A stretch of DNA of 64,000 nucleotides, taken from assembly GCF_051131135.1 (NCBI RefSeq), contig NZ_CP151274.1, forward strand, positions 868,001 through 932,000. Direction: 5' to 3'. This document shows, one piece after another, positions 50,832 through 59,246 of the stretch. Positions within the stretch are counted from its first letter, which is position 1, and each line of letters begins with the position of its first letter. The notes under the pieces were generated by a model that worked only from the letters and a program-made list of their open reading frames with translations, did not search any database and had not been told where the DNA came from. Both the position numbers and the translations under genes were made by a program. This DNA is from Thermogladius sp023256015. Its GTDB lineage: Archaea; Thermoproteota; Thermoprotei_A; Sulfolobales; Desulfurococcaceae.

Positions 50832-52355
50832 ATGGTTATCGTGAGCATCACTCCTGAGATCGCTATCGACCAACTGAGAACGTATGCCGGCGGTCTCGGC
50901 GTACTAGAGGGTGACAAGGTGATAACAGCAGGGGAGATGGGCTTAGACTACTGGGCTCTCACCTTATACTACAGGCAGGGTTACGTCAGACTAAAGTTCA
51001 ACGGCACTGAGCCAATAGCAGAGCCGGAGAAGCAGTCCCCGAGCGTACTGGCTAAGTTGCAGCCCTGGGACGAGTTCACCGTGACGTTAAAGGGAGAGGA
51101 GGTTATCATAAAACCCCTCGTCTACACTCACAAAACAGCGAAGGTCGTTTTCTTCGAGGCGGTCTGCCCGAACTGGGCTAGGGCTCTCACAGACAGGGTT
51201 TACATGGCCGACACCCTCGAGAATCAGTTCCTGGTTTACGCTTTGCTGGCTAAGGCCTCGGCCGCTTTCATACGGGACTTCATTGGGTTAGAGAACGCGA
51301 GCGTGATAGACCTTGAAGAGGCCCACACAGCACTACTCTTAATGGCACTTAACGTTGAGGACAGGGCTAGAATCATAATCCACACTCCAGGGCCTTGGGG
51401 TCACCCCTCGTTCCCTGGAGGCCTGATCGCGAGGGAGTTCGGCCTCTTCCTCGGGGACAACATACTGTTGACGGACTACGCCTTGAGCAAGCTGAGGAAG
51501 GGGATCGTAGTCTCCAAGAAGCAGGAAGACGTGATAAAGAAGCTGTTCGCCAAGCACTCGAGTAAAATAGTCTCCATAACAAACGGGGTGAGCCTCGAGA
51601 GGTGGATGGACCCGAGGCTTTACGAAGCGTACAACAAAAATGCGTTGAGCCGGGAGTTACTGATCAGCGTGAGGCTCGATAACAGGAAAAAGCTTGTCTC
51701 GCTGTTGAGGAACGTGAAGCCCGAGCTGTCCGCTGACGATAAGCCGATCATAGCTTGGACGAGGAGGCTGGCGAGGTACAAGAGACCCTACTTCGTTGCC
51801 AGGTTTATAGAGGAGAACCCGGACGTCGAGGCGGTGTTCGTCCTGGGCGGGAAGCCCCACCCCAAGGACTTCGACGGGCTGAGCTACGCTAGGAAGTTTA
51901 GAGACCTACACCTGAAAATAAACCACGTCGTCTTCTTAAGCGACCACGATGTACCCGCAGCAAGGACGGTACTACAGGGTAGCGACTACCTCTTGTTCAC
52001 GCCATTCAGTGGGTGGGAGGCTAGCGGGACTAGCTTCATGAAGGCGCTCGTCAACGGAGTCCCCGTGCTCTCCTCGAGAGACGGGGCCGCCTTGGAGGTG
52101 ATAGAAGACAACGTGACGGGGTGGTTCTTCGGAACCGACATCAGAGACTTCATAAACATATACGACGACCCCAGGGCGAAGGAGGTCGACGAGAACGAGT
52201 ACAAGGAGTTCAAGAAAAAACTCCTCGACCTGATCGACATGTACCACAGCGACAAAGACAAGTACTGGGAGGTCTCTCTTAACAGCGCCCTGAAGACCCC
52301 TAGTAAGGTTGATATGCGGCGTGTGCTGCACAAGTACTATCTGGAGGCACTGTGA
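50832..52355 (+). CDS. Glycogen/alpha-glucan phosphorylase-like protein (GT35), short form
   Basis: 507 residues, far shorter than bacterial phosphorylases (about 700-850). The C-terminal half keeps family motifs: WTRRLARYKRPYF, VLGGKPHPKDF, and EASGTSFMKALVNG near residue 397, where the Met-Lys corresponds to the lysine that binds pyridoxal phosphate, then PVLSSRDGAALEVIE. The N-terminal half is reduced but starts with the expected GGLGVL. It likely releases glucose 1-phosphate from glycogen or maltodextrin. ATG has GGTGG 4 nt upstream. The dehydrogenase gene follows directly, one base after the stop. Confidence 0.75.
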   Translation: MVIVSITPEIAIDQLRTYAGGLGVLEGDKVITAGEMGLDYWALTLYYRQGYVRLKFNGTEPIAEPEKQSPSVLAKLQPWDEFTVTLKGEEVIIKPLVYTHKTAKVVFFEAVCPNWARALTDRVYMADTLENQFLVYALLAKASAAFIRDFIGLENASVIDLEEAHTALLLMALNVEDRARIIIHTPGPWGHPSFPGGLIAREFGLFLGDNILLTDYALSKLRKGIVVSKKQEDVIKKLFAKHSSKIVSITNGVSLERWMDPRLYEAYNKNALSRELLISVRLDNRKKLVSLLRNVKPELSADDKPIIAWTRRLARYKRPYFVARFIEENPDVEAVFVLGGKPHPKDFDGLSYARKFRDLHLKINHVVFLSDHDVPAARTVLQGSDYLLFTPFSGWEASGTSFMKALVNGVPVLSSRDGAALEVIEDNVTGWFFGTDIRDFINIYDDPRAKEVDENEYKEFKKKLLDLIDMYHSDKDKYWEVSLNSALKTPSKVDMRRVLHKYYLEAL

Positions 52356-52356
52356 G

Positions 52357-53217
52357 ATGAGAGTCTTAATTGTAGGAACCGGCCTGATGGGCTCATCGAT
52401 CGCAACGTGCCTGGCGAGAAAGGGGTTCAAGCTCCTAGCCTACAACAGAACAGCGAGTAAAGCAGTGGAACTATGCGAGGAGATAGGCTGTGAAGCGGTG
52501 GAGACCCTAGAAGGCGCCTCAGCGGACTATACACTAGTTTCTCTATTTGACGACGTGGCGAACATAGAGGTGTTGGTCAGCAAGAGACTTTACGAGAATG
52601 TCAAGACACGTTTCGTCGTCAACACGTCGACAATATCACCCCAGACGAGTCTCATGATATCGTCGTTATTCCGGCAGCACGGCGTCGACTACTTCGAGGG
52701 GACAGTATTCGGGAGCGTCGACGAGGCTAGGGAGTGCAGGCTGTTATCCATGGTAGCTGGAGAGAGTAGCAAGCTCGGGGAGGTCGAGTCCCTAGTGTCG
52801 CAGTACTCCTCGAAGACGGTGTACGCGGGTGACATTCCAGCAGCTACGGCTCTGAAGCTCGCCGTTAACAACATAGCCCTGGCCCTTCCAGCCCTGATAG
52901 GCGAGTCGCTGGAGATCCTCGAGGCGTACAACGTTGCTGTCGACAAGCTCATAGAGGTAGCAAACGCCTCGTGGCTGAAGAGCGTATTTGAGAGGTACTG
53001 GCCCAGGATCGCCGAGGAAAAGAAGGCGAGGTTCACGGTGGCAGGGGCAGCCAAGGACTTCCGTATAATATCGGGTGAGCTGAAGAGCAGAGGTTACCCC
53101 GGGGTAGTATCGAGCGGTGTAGCTAGCTTCTACAGTGGTCTGTTGAGCGAGATGGGCTCTAAGGACTACCCCCAGGCGTCTCTCGGGTACCTGAAGAAGA
53201 AAAAACTCCCTACCTGA
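52357..53217 (+). CDS. 3-hydroxyisobutyrate dehydrogenase-like NAD(P)-dependent reductase
   Basis: 286 residues. The Rossmann motif VGTGLMGSSIATCLARKG opens the protein, followed by LAYNRTASKA and VNTSTISP. The catalytic lysine region reads ALKLAVNNIALA (about 167-178), the expected place in beta-hydroxyacid dehydrogenases. Substrate could be 3-hydroxyisobutyrate, a tartronate semialdehyde or a succinic-semialdehyde-type compound. The ATG lies right after the phosphorylase stop, with GGAGG upstream; an upstream in-frame start would only overlap that gene. The 3' end overlaps the USP gene by 8 nt. Confidence 0.85.
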   Translation: MRVLIVGTGLMGSSIATCLARKGFKLLAYNRTASKAVELCEEIGCEAVETLEGASADYTLVSLFDDVANIEVLVSKRLYENVKTRFVVNTSTISPQTSLMISSLFRQHGVDYFEGTVFGSVDEARECRLLSMVAGESSKLGEVESLVSQYSSKTVYAGDIPAATALKLAVNNIALALPALIGESLEILEAYNVAVDKLIEVANASWLKSVFERYWPRIAEEKKARFTVAGAAKDFRIISGELKSRGYPGVVSSGVASFYSGLLSEMGSKDYPQASLGYLKKKKLPT

Positions 53218-53620
53218 CAATCAAGACGGAGGACGTAGAGTTGACTGCCAGGGCTAGGGGTATACTCCCGATGCTCAAGTCGAAGTAGCTCGTTTTTCCT
53301 CTAGCCCCCACGACGATCAGGTCGTAGCTCTCCTCAACGGCCTCCTTAAGGATGATGGACGAGATGCTCTCGTTCTCCTTGAGCTCTATAGTCTTGTACC
53401 TAACGTTCGTTATTTTCTTGCCTACAGCGCTCCTGGCCAGGTCTAGGGGGTCCCCGGTTTCTCCTGGCACCTTCACGTAGAGGACTGTCAACTGCGAACC
53501 GTAGTGCCTCGCGAGGTCGACGGCTATGTTTAGAGCCTTCAGGCTGAGGCTACTCCCGTCGAAGGGGACGAGGATTCTCCTCAACATGAAACTGATCTCG
53601 TAGGTCGGCGCCTCAGACAT
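53210..53620 (-). CDS. Universal stress protein (UspA family)
   Basis: 136 residues. The fold begins RRILVPFDGSSLSLKALN (about 14-31), and the ATP-binding motif G-x2-G-x9-GS is seen as VGARGKTSYFDLSIGS near the C-terminus. The ATG at 53620 has GGGGTGAG upstream; an internal ATG at 53587 is closer to the core and is an alternative. It follows gap on the same strand, 15 nt downstream, and may be in the pgk-gap operon. Role in stress signalling or ATP sensing is general for the family. Confidence 0.9.
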   Translation of the reverse strand: MSEAPTYEISFMLRRILVPFDGSSLSLKALNIAVDLARHYGSQLTVLYVKVPGETGDPLDLARSAVGKKITNVRYKTIELKENESISSIILKEAVEESYDLIVVGARGKTSYFDLSIGSIPLALAVNSTSSVLIVR

Positions 53621-53635
53621 ACTCTCACCCCGCTT

Positions 53636-54658
53636 TTAACGTTGTAAACCGACGTTAAGAACCTTGTCTGTCACCTTCATCGTCTCCTCCGCGCTCTCGG
53701 CTAGGCGCAGGGCCGCTCTTATCGCGTCGATGTTCTCCGGTATTACTATTGCTTCTTGGTGGACTGCCTGGACTACAGTTAGCTCGTCTCCACTCACCTT
53801 GACCATGTCCCTCCAAACCACGTTCTCGTAGATGTCGTACCTTTTCCTGCCAAGGTCTCTAGCGAACTCGACGATCTTGCTGGTGGAGTCTATACCGATC
53901 TTTGCGCCCTCCAGGAAAACTACCCTAGGAGTACTGGACAGCGCCTCAACGACCTCGTCTATGCTGGTACTCCTCTTGGTCTGGACGTGGACAACGTGGA
54001 CGTGCATCAGCGTCGTCGGCACTATGAGTGCGACTGTCTCGATGTCCAGGCCTGGTAGAACCGTTTTCACGTCTATTGCGTGGTGGCTGGGTATACTGGG
54101 CGGGTCTAGCTTCACCGTGTTGACGATGCCTTTGTCCTCCTTTGGGTCACTAGCCCTTCTGACGATAACCGCTCTGACTTTCCTGACGCCGACGTGTCTG
54201 TCTAGGAGACATATCAGCCTAAGCAGGGCCGTGGTATTGCAGCTGACCACTCTAATGTACTTTTTACCAAGGGCCTGCCGGTAGTTGCAGAGCGTGCTAA
54301 AGCTGACCTCGGCTACGTCTGGGCTCTCTCCGCCCTCGAAGAGGGCGCTCAGGCCCCGCTCTACGTAGACCCGCTTGTTCTGCGCCCCCTTTCCACCAGG
54401 GGACGCGTCCACGACGAGACTGACCGACCCGAGTAACTCGTCGATAGTCCCGGATGGCTTGACCCCGACTTCTTCGAACAACCCTTCTTTTCCCTCCGGC
54501 ACATATACCGGGATGCCCTGTCTGTAGGCCACCAGGACGCTGTAGTCGGGTGTGTACTTTACGATGCCCTTCAGCTCCAAGTCAGGCATCTGCCTTATCG
54601 CTTCGGCGACCCTCTTCCCGATCGTACCGTAACCGTTAACAGCCACGGGAGCCCTCAT
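53636..54658 (-). CDS. gap: Glyceraldehyde-3-phosphate dehydrogenase, archaeal type
   Basis: 340 residues. The archaeal signature is clear: VAVNGYGTIGKRVAEAI at the N-terminus and the catalytic cysteine in VVSCNTTAL (about 137-145), followed by VRRASDPKEDKG. It converts glyceraldehyde 3-phosphate to 1,3-bisphosphoglycerate with NAD(P), mainly in gluconeogenesis in many archaea. The ATG overlaps the stop of pgk (ATGA), so the two glycolytic genes are translationally coupled. Confidence 0.96.
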   Translation of the reverse strand: MRAPVAVNGYGTIGKRVAEAIRQMPDLELKGIVKYTPDYSVLVAYRQGIPVYVPEGKEGLFEEVGVKPSGTIDELLGSVSLVVDASPGGKGAQNKRVYVERGLSALFEGGESPDVAEVSFSTLCNYRQALGKKYIRVVSCNTTALLRLICLLDRHVGVRKVRAVIVRRASDPKEDKGIVNTVKLDPPSIPSHHAIDVKTVLPGLDIETVALIVPTTLMHVHVVHVQTKRSTSIDEVVEALSSTPRVVFLEGAKIGIDSTSKIVEFARDLGRKRYDIYENVVWRDMVKVSGDELTVVQAVHQEAIVIPENIDAIRAALRLAESAEETMKVTDKVLNVGLQR

Positions 54659-55902
54659 TTCTTACCACCGTAGAAGATGGATTTACTCATCTGGAGCGCC
54701 TTAATCGCGGGCAGCTCCTCTCCGCTCAGCAAGAGGAGTAGAGCGTTGCCCCCTGTAGAGACGTGGATCCTGTCGTTTACCTTGCTCTCGTCGATCATGG
54801 CGCCCAGGTGACCACCAGCTATGACGACGAATGCCCTGGAGTTGTAAACGGCATCGAGTATTTTCAGCGTGCCCTCTCTGAACTTGCTGTCCTCGATTAC
54901 TCCAGCAGGGCCTCTCATGACGATCAACGAGGCCTCCTTAATAAGCTCGCAGTAGATCTCGAGGGTAGTCTCGCCAATGTCCTTTACCACTCCGGTAACC
55001 TTGGTTATGGACACGTTTTCGACCGTGTTGTCTTTCTCGTTGTGCGCCTTGACGTCGACGGGGGTCTCAATGGGCGCGCCTTTCATGAGCAGGAGCCTCG
55101 CCCGGGGTATAAGGGTGAGGATGTTCTTCTCTTCTAGAAGTCTCACGTTTTCATCGCCCAGTCTCACGCCTTTAGCTACTAGGAAGAGTTGTGCGAGGAG
55201 CCCCGTTGTGAGTATCCGGTCGGCGAGCCTGTTTCTCACAAGGTTCTCGATGACTCTGAGAAGGTCGTGTACTTTAGAACCACCTAGTATGAAGATCCGG
55301 GGTCCAGACGTAGACGAGAAGATCCTAGCGGCAGCACTCACCTCTTTCTCGAAGAGCGGGCCCATAGCACTGGGTAGCACCAAGGGGAAACCCACTATGC
55401 TCGGCTGGCTCCTGTGAGCGGTAGCAAAGGCGTCGTTCACGTAGTAATCGAACAAACCGGACAGCCTCCTAACGAACACTGTCATAGACTGCTCCTCGGG
55501 CGCGGCCTCTAGGACCTCCTCCGATACCAGCCTGAGGTTGTCCAATAGTAAAACCTCGCCCGGTCTCAGCTCCGAAATCGCGCTCCTTGCCGCCGGCCCC
55601 ATCACGTCGTCCACGAACTTCACTTGGACACCGCTGTACTTGCTCAAGAGCTCTGCGTGCTCTTCTAGAGTGGTGAAGTCGCGCTCCCCCGGCCTCCCTT
55701 GGTGAGACCCGAGAACGAGGGCGGGTTCGTACTTGTCGACTATCTCTTTGATGTACTTCGCGTGGACCCTTATCCGCCTGTCGTCCAGGATTTTCCCAGT
55801 CTCGGGGTCTATAGGCGAGTTGACGTCTATCCTCATGAAGACCTTGCGTCTAGTTATATCCAGGTCTTTAAGTGTCGGAAGGTCGAGGAGGGTGCTGTCC
55901 AT
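54655..55902 (-). CDS. pgk: Phosphoglycerate kinase
   Basis: 415 residues from the ATG at 55902, which has GGTGG 4 nt upstream; an ATG five codons earlier is an alternative. Core motifs include RIDVNSPIDP, LGSHQGRPGERDF, NDAFATAHRSQPS, GGSKVHDLL and VIAGGHLGAM. It transfers phosphate between 1,3-bisphosphoglycerate and ADP. A TATA element (ACTTATATAC, complement of 55936-55945) gives a leader of about 13 nt. Operon order is pgk-gap-usp. Confidence 0.96.
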   Translation of the reverse strand: MDSTLLDLPTLKDLDITRRKVFMRIDVNSPIDPETGKILDDRRIRVHAKYIKEIVDKYEPALVLGSHQGRPGERDFTTLEEHAELLSKYSGVQVKFVDDVMGPAARSAISELRPGEVLLLDNLRLVSEEVLEAAPEEQSMTVFVRRLSGLFDYYVNDAFATAHRSQPSIVGFPLVLPSAMGPLFEKEVSAAARIFSSTSGPRIFILGGSKVHDLLRVIENLVRNRLADRILTTGLLAQLFLVAKGVRLGDENVRLLEEKNILTLIPRARLLLMKGAPIETPVDVKAHNEKDNTVENVSITKVTGVVKDIGETTLEIYCELIKEASLIVMRGPAGVIEDSKFREGTLKILDAVYNSRAFVVIAGGHLGAMIDESKVNDRIHVSTGGNALLLLLSGEELPAIKALQMSKSIFYGGKK

Positions 55903-55935
55903 TGATCCACCGTACATAGATGATTTCAGGCTCTC

Positions 55936-55945
55936 GTATATAAGT
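55936..55945 (-). promoter_or_regulatory. TATA box of the pgk-gap operon
   Basis: On the minus strand ACTTATATAC lies 34-43 nt before the ATG at 55902. The 110 bp upstream of it are strongly AT-rich. Confidence 0.5.
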
Positions 55946-56030
55946 CTACGTTAAAAATTTATTTAAATGAGTAAAAAAGACATAGGAGAAGATTAGAGAA
56001 CAGAGTTTATGTAGGTGATTAAAAGAGTAG

Positions 56031-56041
56031 AAAAATAAAAA
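56031..56041 (-). terminator. Double T-tract terminator (PreA-like gene)
   Basis: On the minus strand TTTTTATTTTT begins 6 nt after the stop of the PreA-like gene at 56047, followed by CTACTC. Confidence 0.5.
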
Positions 56042-56046
56042 CGAGG

Positions 56047-57267
56047 TTATGTAATATACTCTTTGAAGGCTATTGCTCGTGTTGGGCACACGCTAGTACA
56101 GAGCCCGCAGCCATAGCACTTGTTTATGTCTACTCTCGCGATCCTCTTGCCCTTCTCGTCCGGTAGCACGTGTACGGCGTCATAGTTACACACCTGCTCG
56201 CAGAAACCGCAGCCGATGCACTTCTTCTCGTCTACTATGGGCGGCTCTGCCCAGACCCTGCGCGGCTCCGGCTTCAGGTATTTGAGTGCTAGGCCTTTCA
56301 CGTCCAGTATACTGTCGTACTCGTGCCTGGCGAGCCAGTCCTCTACTTCCTTCAGGATCCTCTTGAAGACCCCTAGCCCCTCAATAAGTGCGGCTGTACA
56401 TATCTGGACAGCCGACGCGCCGGCCATGAAGTACTCGATCACGTCGACACCCCTGGATATCCCGCCCACGCCTATAATAGGGAGCTTGGAGTTGAGGGCT
56501 ACTTCGGAGACGACGGCGAGCGCCAGCGGCTTCAGGGCCGGGCCGCTCAACCACCCGTAGCCGTAAGGCCCGCCCACGATAGGCATCCCTGTCTCGACGT
56601 CGATACTAAGGGCCGGGCCGATCGTGTTGGTTGCCACTATGCCGTTTACACCGACCTTCTCTAGCTCTTTAACCAGCTCGGGTATGTTCGGGGTGAACGG
56701 GCTTAGCTTGGCGAAGATCGGTACGCTCACACTTTCGCGGAGGGCCTTAGCGGCCTCGACGACTGGCCTGTAGTCTCTACCAATGTAGTGTGTAGAGAAC
56801 TCTATCGCGTCTACCCCGGCTTTCTCGACTTTCGGACCTAGGTTGGACAGCTCTTCCGGGGTGTAGCCTATGCTGGCTATGAACGGCACGTTGTTCTTTT
56901 TGGCGTACTCCTTGACGATGGGGTACTCGCGTTCAAGGTAGTGCTCGGCCGGTATGTCGCTCCACAGCTCAGCGTTCAACACGCCGTAGATGAACCTGTT
57001 GTTGCCGCTGTCGACGTTGACGATCCTTATGTCGCCCGGCTTCAAAGTCTTCAAGATCTGCATTCTCGCCATACCCCGGTCTACGGCCGCCATGCTAGGC
57101 CTGGGGACAATCGCCGGTTTAACGCTTATTGTCTTGGCTACTACCCCGCCTACACCGTTTTCGATAAGGGCCTTCATCATTTCGGCGTCTCTTGAGACAG
57201 GGCACGCCGCGTTCATCAGGGGGTTCTTGAACCTCAACCCGGCTATTTCGACTTCTAGACTAGGCAA
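56047..57267 (-). CDS. PreA-like dihydropyrimidine dehydrogenase/dihydroorotate dehydrogenase homologue with two 4Fe-4S centres
   Basis: 406 residues from the TTG at 57267 with AGGTG 5 nt upstream. A flavin-binding TIM barrel (about 1-310) shows FKNPLMNAACPVSRDAEM, PIFAKLSPFTPN, ATNTIGPAL, GVGGISRG and GASAVQICTA, characteristic of the PreA/DHOD family. Two ferredoxin-type clusters follow: CIGCGFCEQVC (about 350-360) and CYGCGLCTSVC (about 384-394). PreA with its partner PreT reduces uracil or thymine in bacteria. No PreT gene is in the window, so electrons probably come from ferredoxin. Placed with SsnA-like and carbamate kinase genes, it fits nucleobase catabolism, but other substrates are possible. 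Confidence 0.85.
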   Translation of the reverse strand: MPSLEVEIAGLRFKNPLMNAACPVSRDAEMMKALIENGVGGVVAKTISVKPAIVPRPSMAAVDRGMARMQILKTLKPGDIRIVNVDSGNNRFIYGVLNAELWSDIPAEHYLEREYPIVKEYAKKNNVPFIASIGYTPEELSNLGPKVEKAGVDAIEFSTHYIGRDYRPVVEAAKALRESVSVPIFAKLSPFTPNIPELVKELEKVGVNGIVATNTIGPALSIDVETGMPIVGGPYGYGWLSGPALKPLALAVVSEVALNSKLPIIGVGGISRGVDVIEYFMAGASAVQICTAALIEGLGVFKRILKEVEDWLARHEYDSILDVKGLALKYLKPEPRRVWAEPPIVDEKKCIGCGFCEQVCNYDAVHVLPDEKGKRIARVDINKCYGCGLCTSVCPTRAIAFKEYIT

Positions 57268-57352
57268 TTTCACACCTCTAAAATCATAGATTTAGAGAGG
57301 CTCAAGTAAAATATTTTTCCAAGTTTCAGACCTGTAGTTGAGAGGACGAGGT

Positions 57353-57358
57353 AAAAAA
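57353..57358 (-). terminator. T-tract terminator of cren7
   Basis: On the minus strand TTTTTT begins 19 nt after the stop of cren7 and is followed by a C/T-rich stretch. Confidence 0.45.
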
Positions 57359-57377
57359 CAAGCTCGAAGGCTGAGCC

Positions 57378-57575
57378 TTAGCCGCAGAGCGGGTAGTCGT
57401 CCGGGACCTTCTGCCTGAAGAATTTCCCGGTCTCAGGGTCCTGGAATAACCCCACCTTTACGCCCTTTCTCCCGCTGGGGGTCAGTTGCCAGACTTTCCT
57501 AGGGATCAGCTCGAGCTCCTTGCCCGAAGGAGTCCTGACTTTGACCGCATTTTTACATGGCTCTCTAGCAGCCAT
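57378..57575 (-). CDS. creN7: Chromatin protein Cren7
   Basis: 65 residues from the ATG at 57575, which has AGGTG 6 nt upstream. The SH3-like core is evident: VKVRTPSGKELELIPRKVW, GRKGVKVGLF and the C-terminal DPETGKFFRQKVPDDYP. Cren7 is an abundant, conserved crenarchaeal protein that bends and supercoils DNA, so it is a strong taxonomic marker. The N-terminus (MAAREPCKNA) contains an unusual cysteine. A strong TATA element lies upstream and a T-tract downstream, so the gene is a single-gene unit. Confidence 0.96.
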   Translation of the reverse strand: MAAREPCKNAVKVRTPSGKELELIPRKVWQLTPSGRKGVKVGLFQDPETGKFFRQKVPDDYPLCG

Positions 57576-57608
57576 CGCAATCACCTGTTAGAAATATTAG
57601 TTGTTAAG

Positions 57609-57624
57609 GGTTTATATAATTTTT
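57609..57624 (-). promoter_or_regulatory. TATA box of cren7
   Basis: On the minus strand AAAAATTATATAAACC lies 34-49 nt before the ATG. It is one of the strongest TATA elements in the window, in keeping with an abundant protein. Confidence 0.6.
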
Positions 57625-57750
57625 CACAAGCAGCCATAAAACGTTAATGTGTCGATATTACAGCTTAATATTCGGCTAGAAAAAATGAACTCCCAATAGA
57701 ACAGATTCCGTGGTTATAAGAGGAACAAGTTAGTTGAAAGAGTGTAGTAG

Positions 57751-57755
57751 AAAAA
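57751..57755 (-). terminator. T-tract after the SsnA-like gene
   Basis: On the minus strand TTTTTCTACTACAC begins about 30 nt after the stop at 57786. Confidence 0.35.
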
Positions 57756-57785
57756 TGATATGTTATACGCAGGAGAGGAGTTCTA

Positions 57786-59168
57786 CTACTTGAGGTAGTC
57801 TAGCTGGTACTTTCCTTCAGCCATCATCTTGTCCCACAGCCTTTCGACAGTGCTGTGGACTTTCTCTAAAGCCTTGTCGAGGTCTACGTTGACGAACCTC
57901 TTTTCCTTAACGACGAACCTCCCGTCAACCACCACTGTGTCCACGTCGTCCGGTGTGAAGGAGTTCACGAGGTGGCCGTAAACGCTCTTCTCGTTTACCG
58001 GCGTTGGCGGCGTCCTGGGCTTGATGACAACGATGTCGGCTCTCTTCCCAGGCTCTATACTGCCCAGGTCCTTGTCTTGGTGGAACATTCTAGCGGCGTT
58101 GACTGTGGCCATCTCGACGACTTGTAGAGGCGTCATTAACCTGGGGTCTAGGTTCCAGACTTTGTGGATCAGGTAGGCCGCCCTCATGTTCTCGAAAACG
58201 TTGAATATGTAGCCGTCGTCGCCAAGCCCTACGTTAATGCCCAGCTCTAGCATTCTCGGTATCTTCGGGACTCCCACGGCGTTGAGCATGTTGCTCATCG
58301 GGTTGTGCGCAACGTGCGCCCCGGTCTTTTTGATGATCAGGATCTCCTCGTCGGTCGCCTGTACTGCGTGGACTAGGTGGACTCTCGGGGAGAGGAAGCC
58401 TAGTCTGTACATCCTTTCTATAGGCCGCACGCCGTACCTCTCGATGCTGTGGTAGACGTCGACTAGCCCCTCCTCCGCGTGTATTGCCACGAGCGCGTCG
58501 TGCTTCTCGGAGAGCTCTTTCGCCATCTTGAACAAGTCGTCTGTTACCGTGAAGCTGGCGTGCAGGTAGATGGCGCCCTTAACTAGCTTTCTCGGGTCTT
58601 TGTTGTTCTTGACTATAAACCTCTCGTTCTCCTTCACGCCTCTCACTCCCTCCTCGTAGCTCCTTCGCTGAGTCGCCTCGAAACTCAGAATACCCCTGAT
58701 ACCCACCTCGTTGACAGCCTTCTCCATGCTGTCGAGTATGCTGTCTATACAGTTGGGCGCGCTTATGTTGTCGAAGAAGTTGGTCACCCCGGATTTCGCG
58801 TACATTAGAGACCCGATCAGAGCAGCTGCGTATGCCTCGTCGTGGCACAGCATCACGTCAAGGGCCCACCAGATCCTTTGGAGGTTCTGCATGAAGTCCG
58901 TGGGGGGCTCGATCTTCCCGAACCAGGGGCTACCCGTTAGTAGGGCCCCGTAGAAGTGCGTATGTGCGCTGATGAAGCCAGGCGTTACGACAGACCTGCC
59001 GCCCCCAACAACCTCCTCGCTAGTGTACTTGTCTCTCCCGTCGCCGACTCCCACGTCGGCGATCGTTCCGTCTCTCACTGCGACGTAGCCCCTCGGGACG
59101 ACGCGACGCTCGCTGTTCATTGTCACGATTAGCGAGTTGGAGACGAGGATGTCGACCTTCTCCCTCAT
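57786..59168 (-). CDS. Amidohydrolase-superfamily deaminase/hydrolase, SsnA/AtzB-like
   Basis: 460 residues from the ATG at 59168; an in-frame TTG seven codons upstream lies in the promoter. Metal ligands and active-site residues are in the usual order: HTHFYG (about 69-74), VAIHAEEG (about 231-238), VHLVHAVQ (about 262-269) and GLGDDGYI (about 313-320) in place of the SDG/TDG motif. The C-terminal strand ends with the PGKRADIVVI signature. This set is shared by guanine deaminase, chlorohydrolase and SsnA; SsnA belongs to bacterial purine-degradation clusters with carbamate kinase and YgeW. The substrate cannot be fixed from sequence. Confidence 0.82.
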   Translation of the reverse strand: MREKVDILVSNSLIVTMNSERRVVPRGYVAVRDGTIADVGVGDGRDKYTSEEVVGGGRSVVTPGFISAHTHFYGALLTGSPWFGKIEPPTDFMQNLQRIWWALDVMLCHDEAYAAALIGSLMYAKSGVTNFFDNISAPNCIDSILDSMEKAVNEVGIRGILSFEATQRRSYEEGVRGVKENERFIVKNNKDPRKLVKGAIYLHASFTVTDDLFKMAKELSEKHDALVAIHAEEGLVDVYHSIERYGVRPIERMYRLGFLSPRVHLVHAVQATDEEILIIKKTGAHVAHNPMSNMLNAVGVPKIPRMLELGINVGLGDDGYIFNVFENMRAAYLIHKVWNLDPRLMTPLQVVEMATVNAARMFHQDKDLGSIEPGKRADIVVIKPRTPPTPVNEKSVYGHLVNSFTPDDVDTVVVDGRFVVKEKRFVNVDLDKALEKVHSTVERLWDKMMAEGKYQLDYLK

Positions 59169-59246
59169 ACACTCTACCCTCGTATTCAAATTTACCGTGG
59201 AGGGAAATAAACAATTCTCCTAAACGACCTCCTGAGCCCCCGCTTG

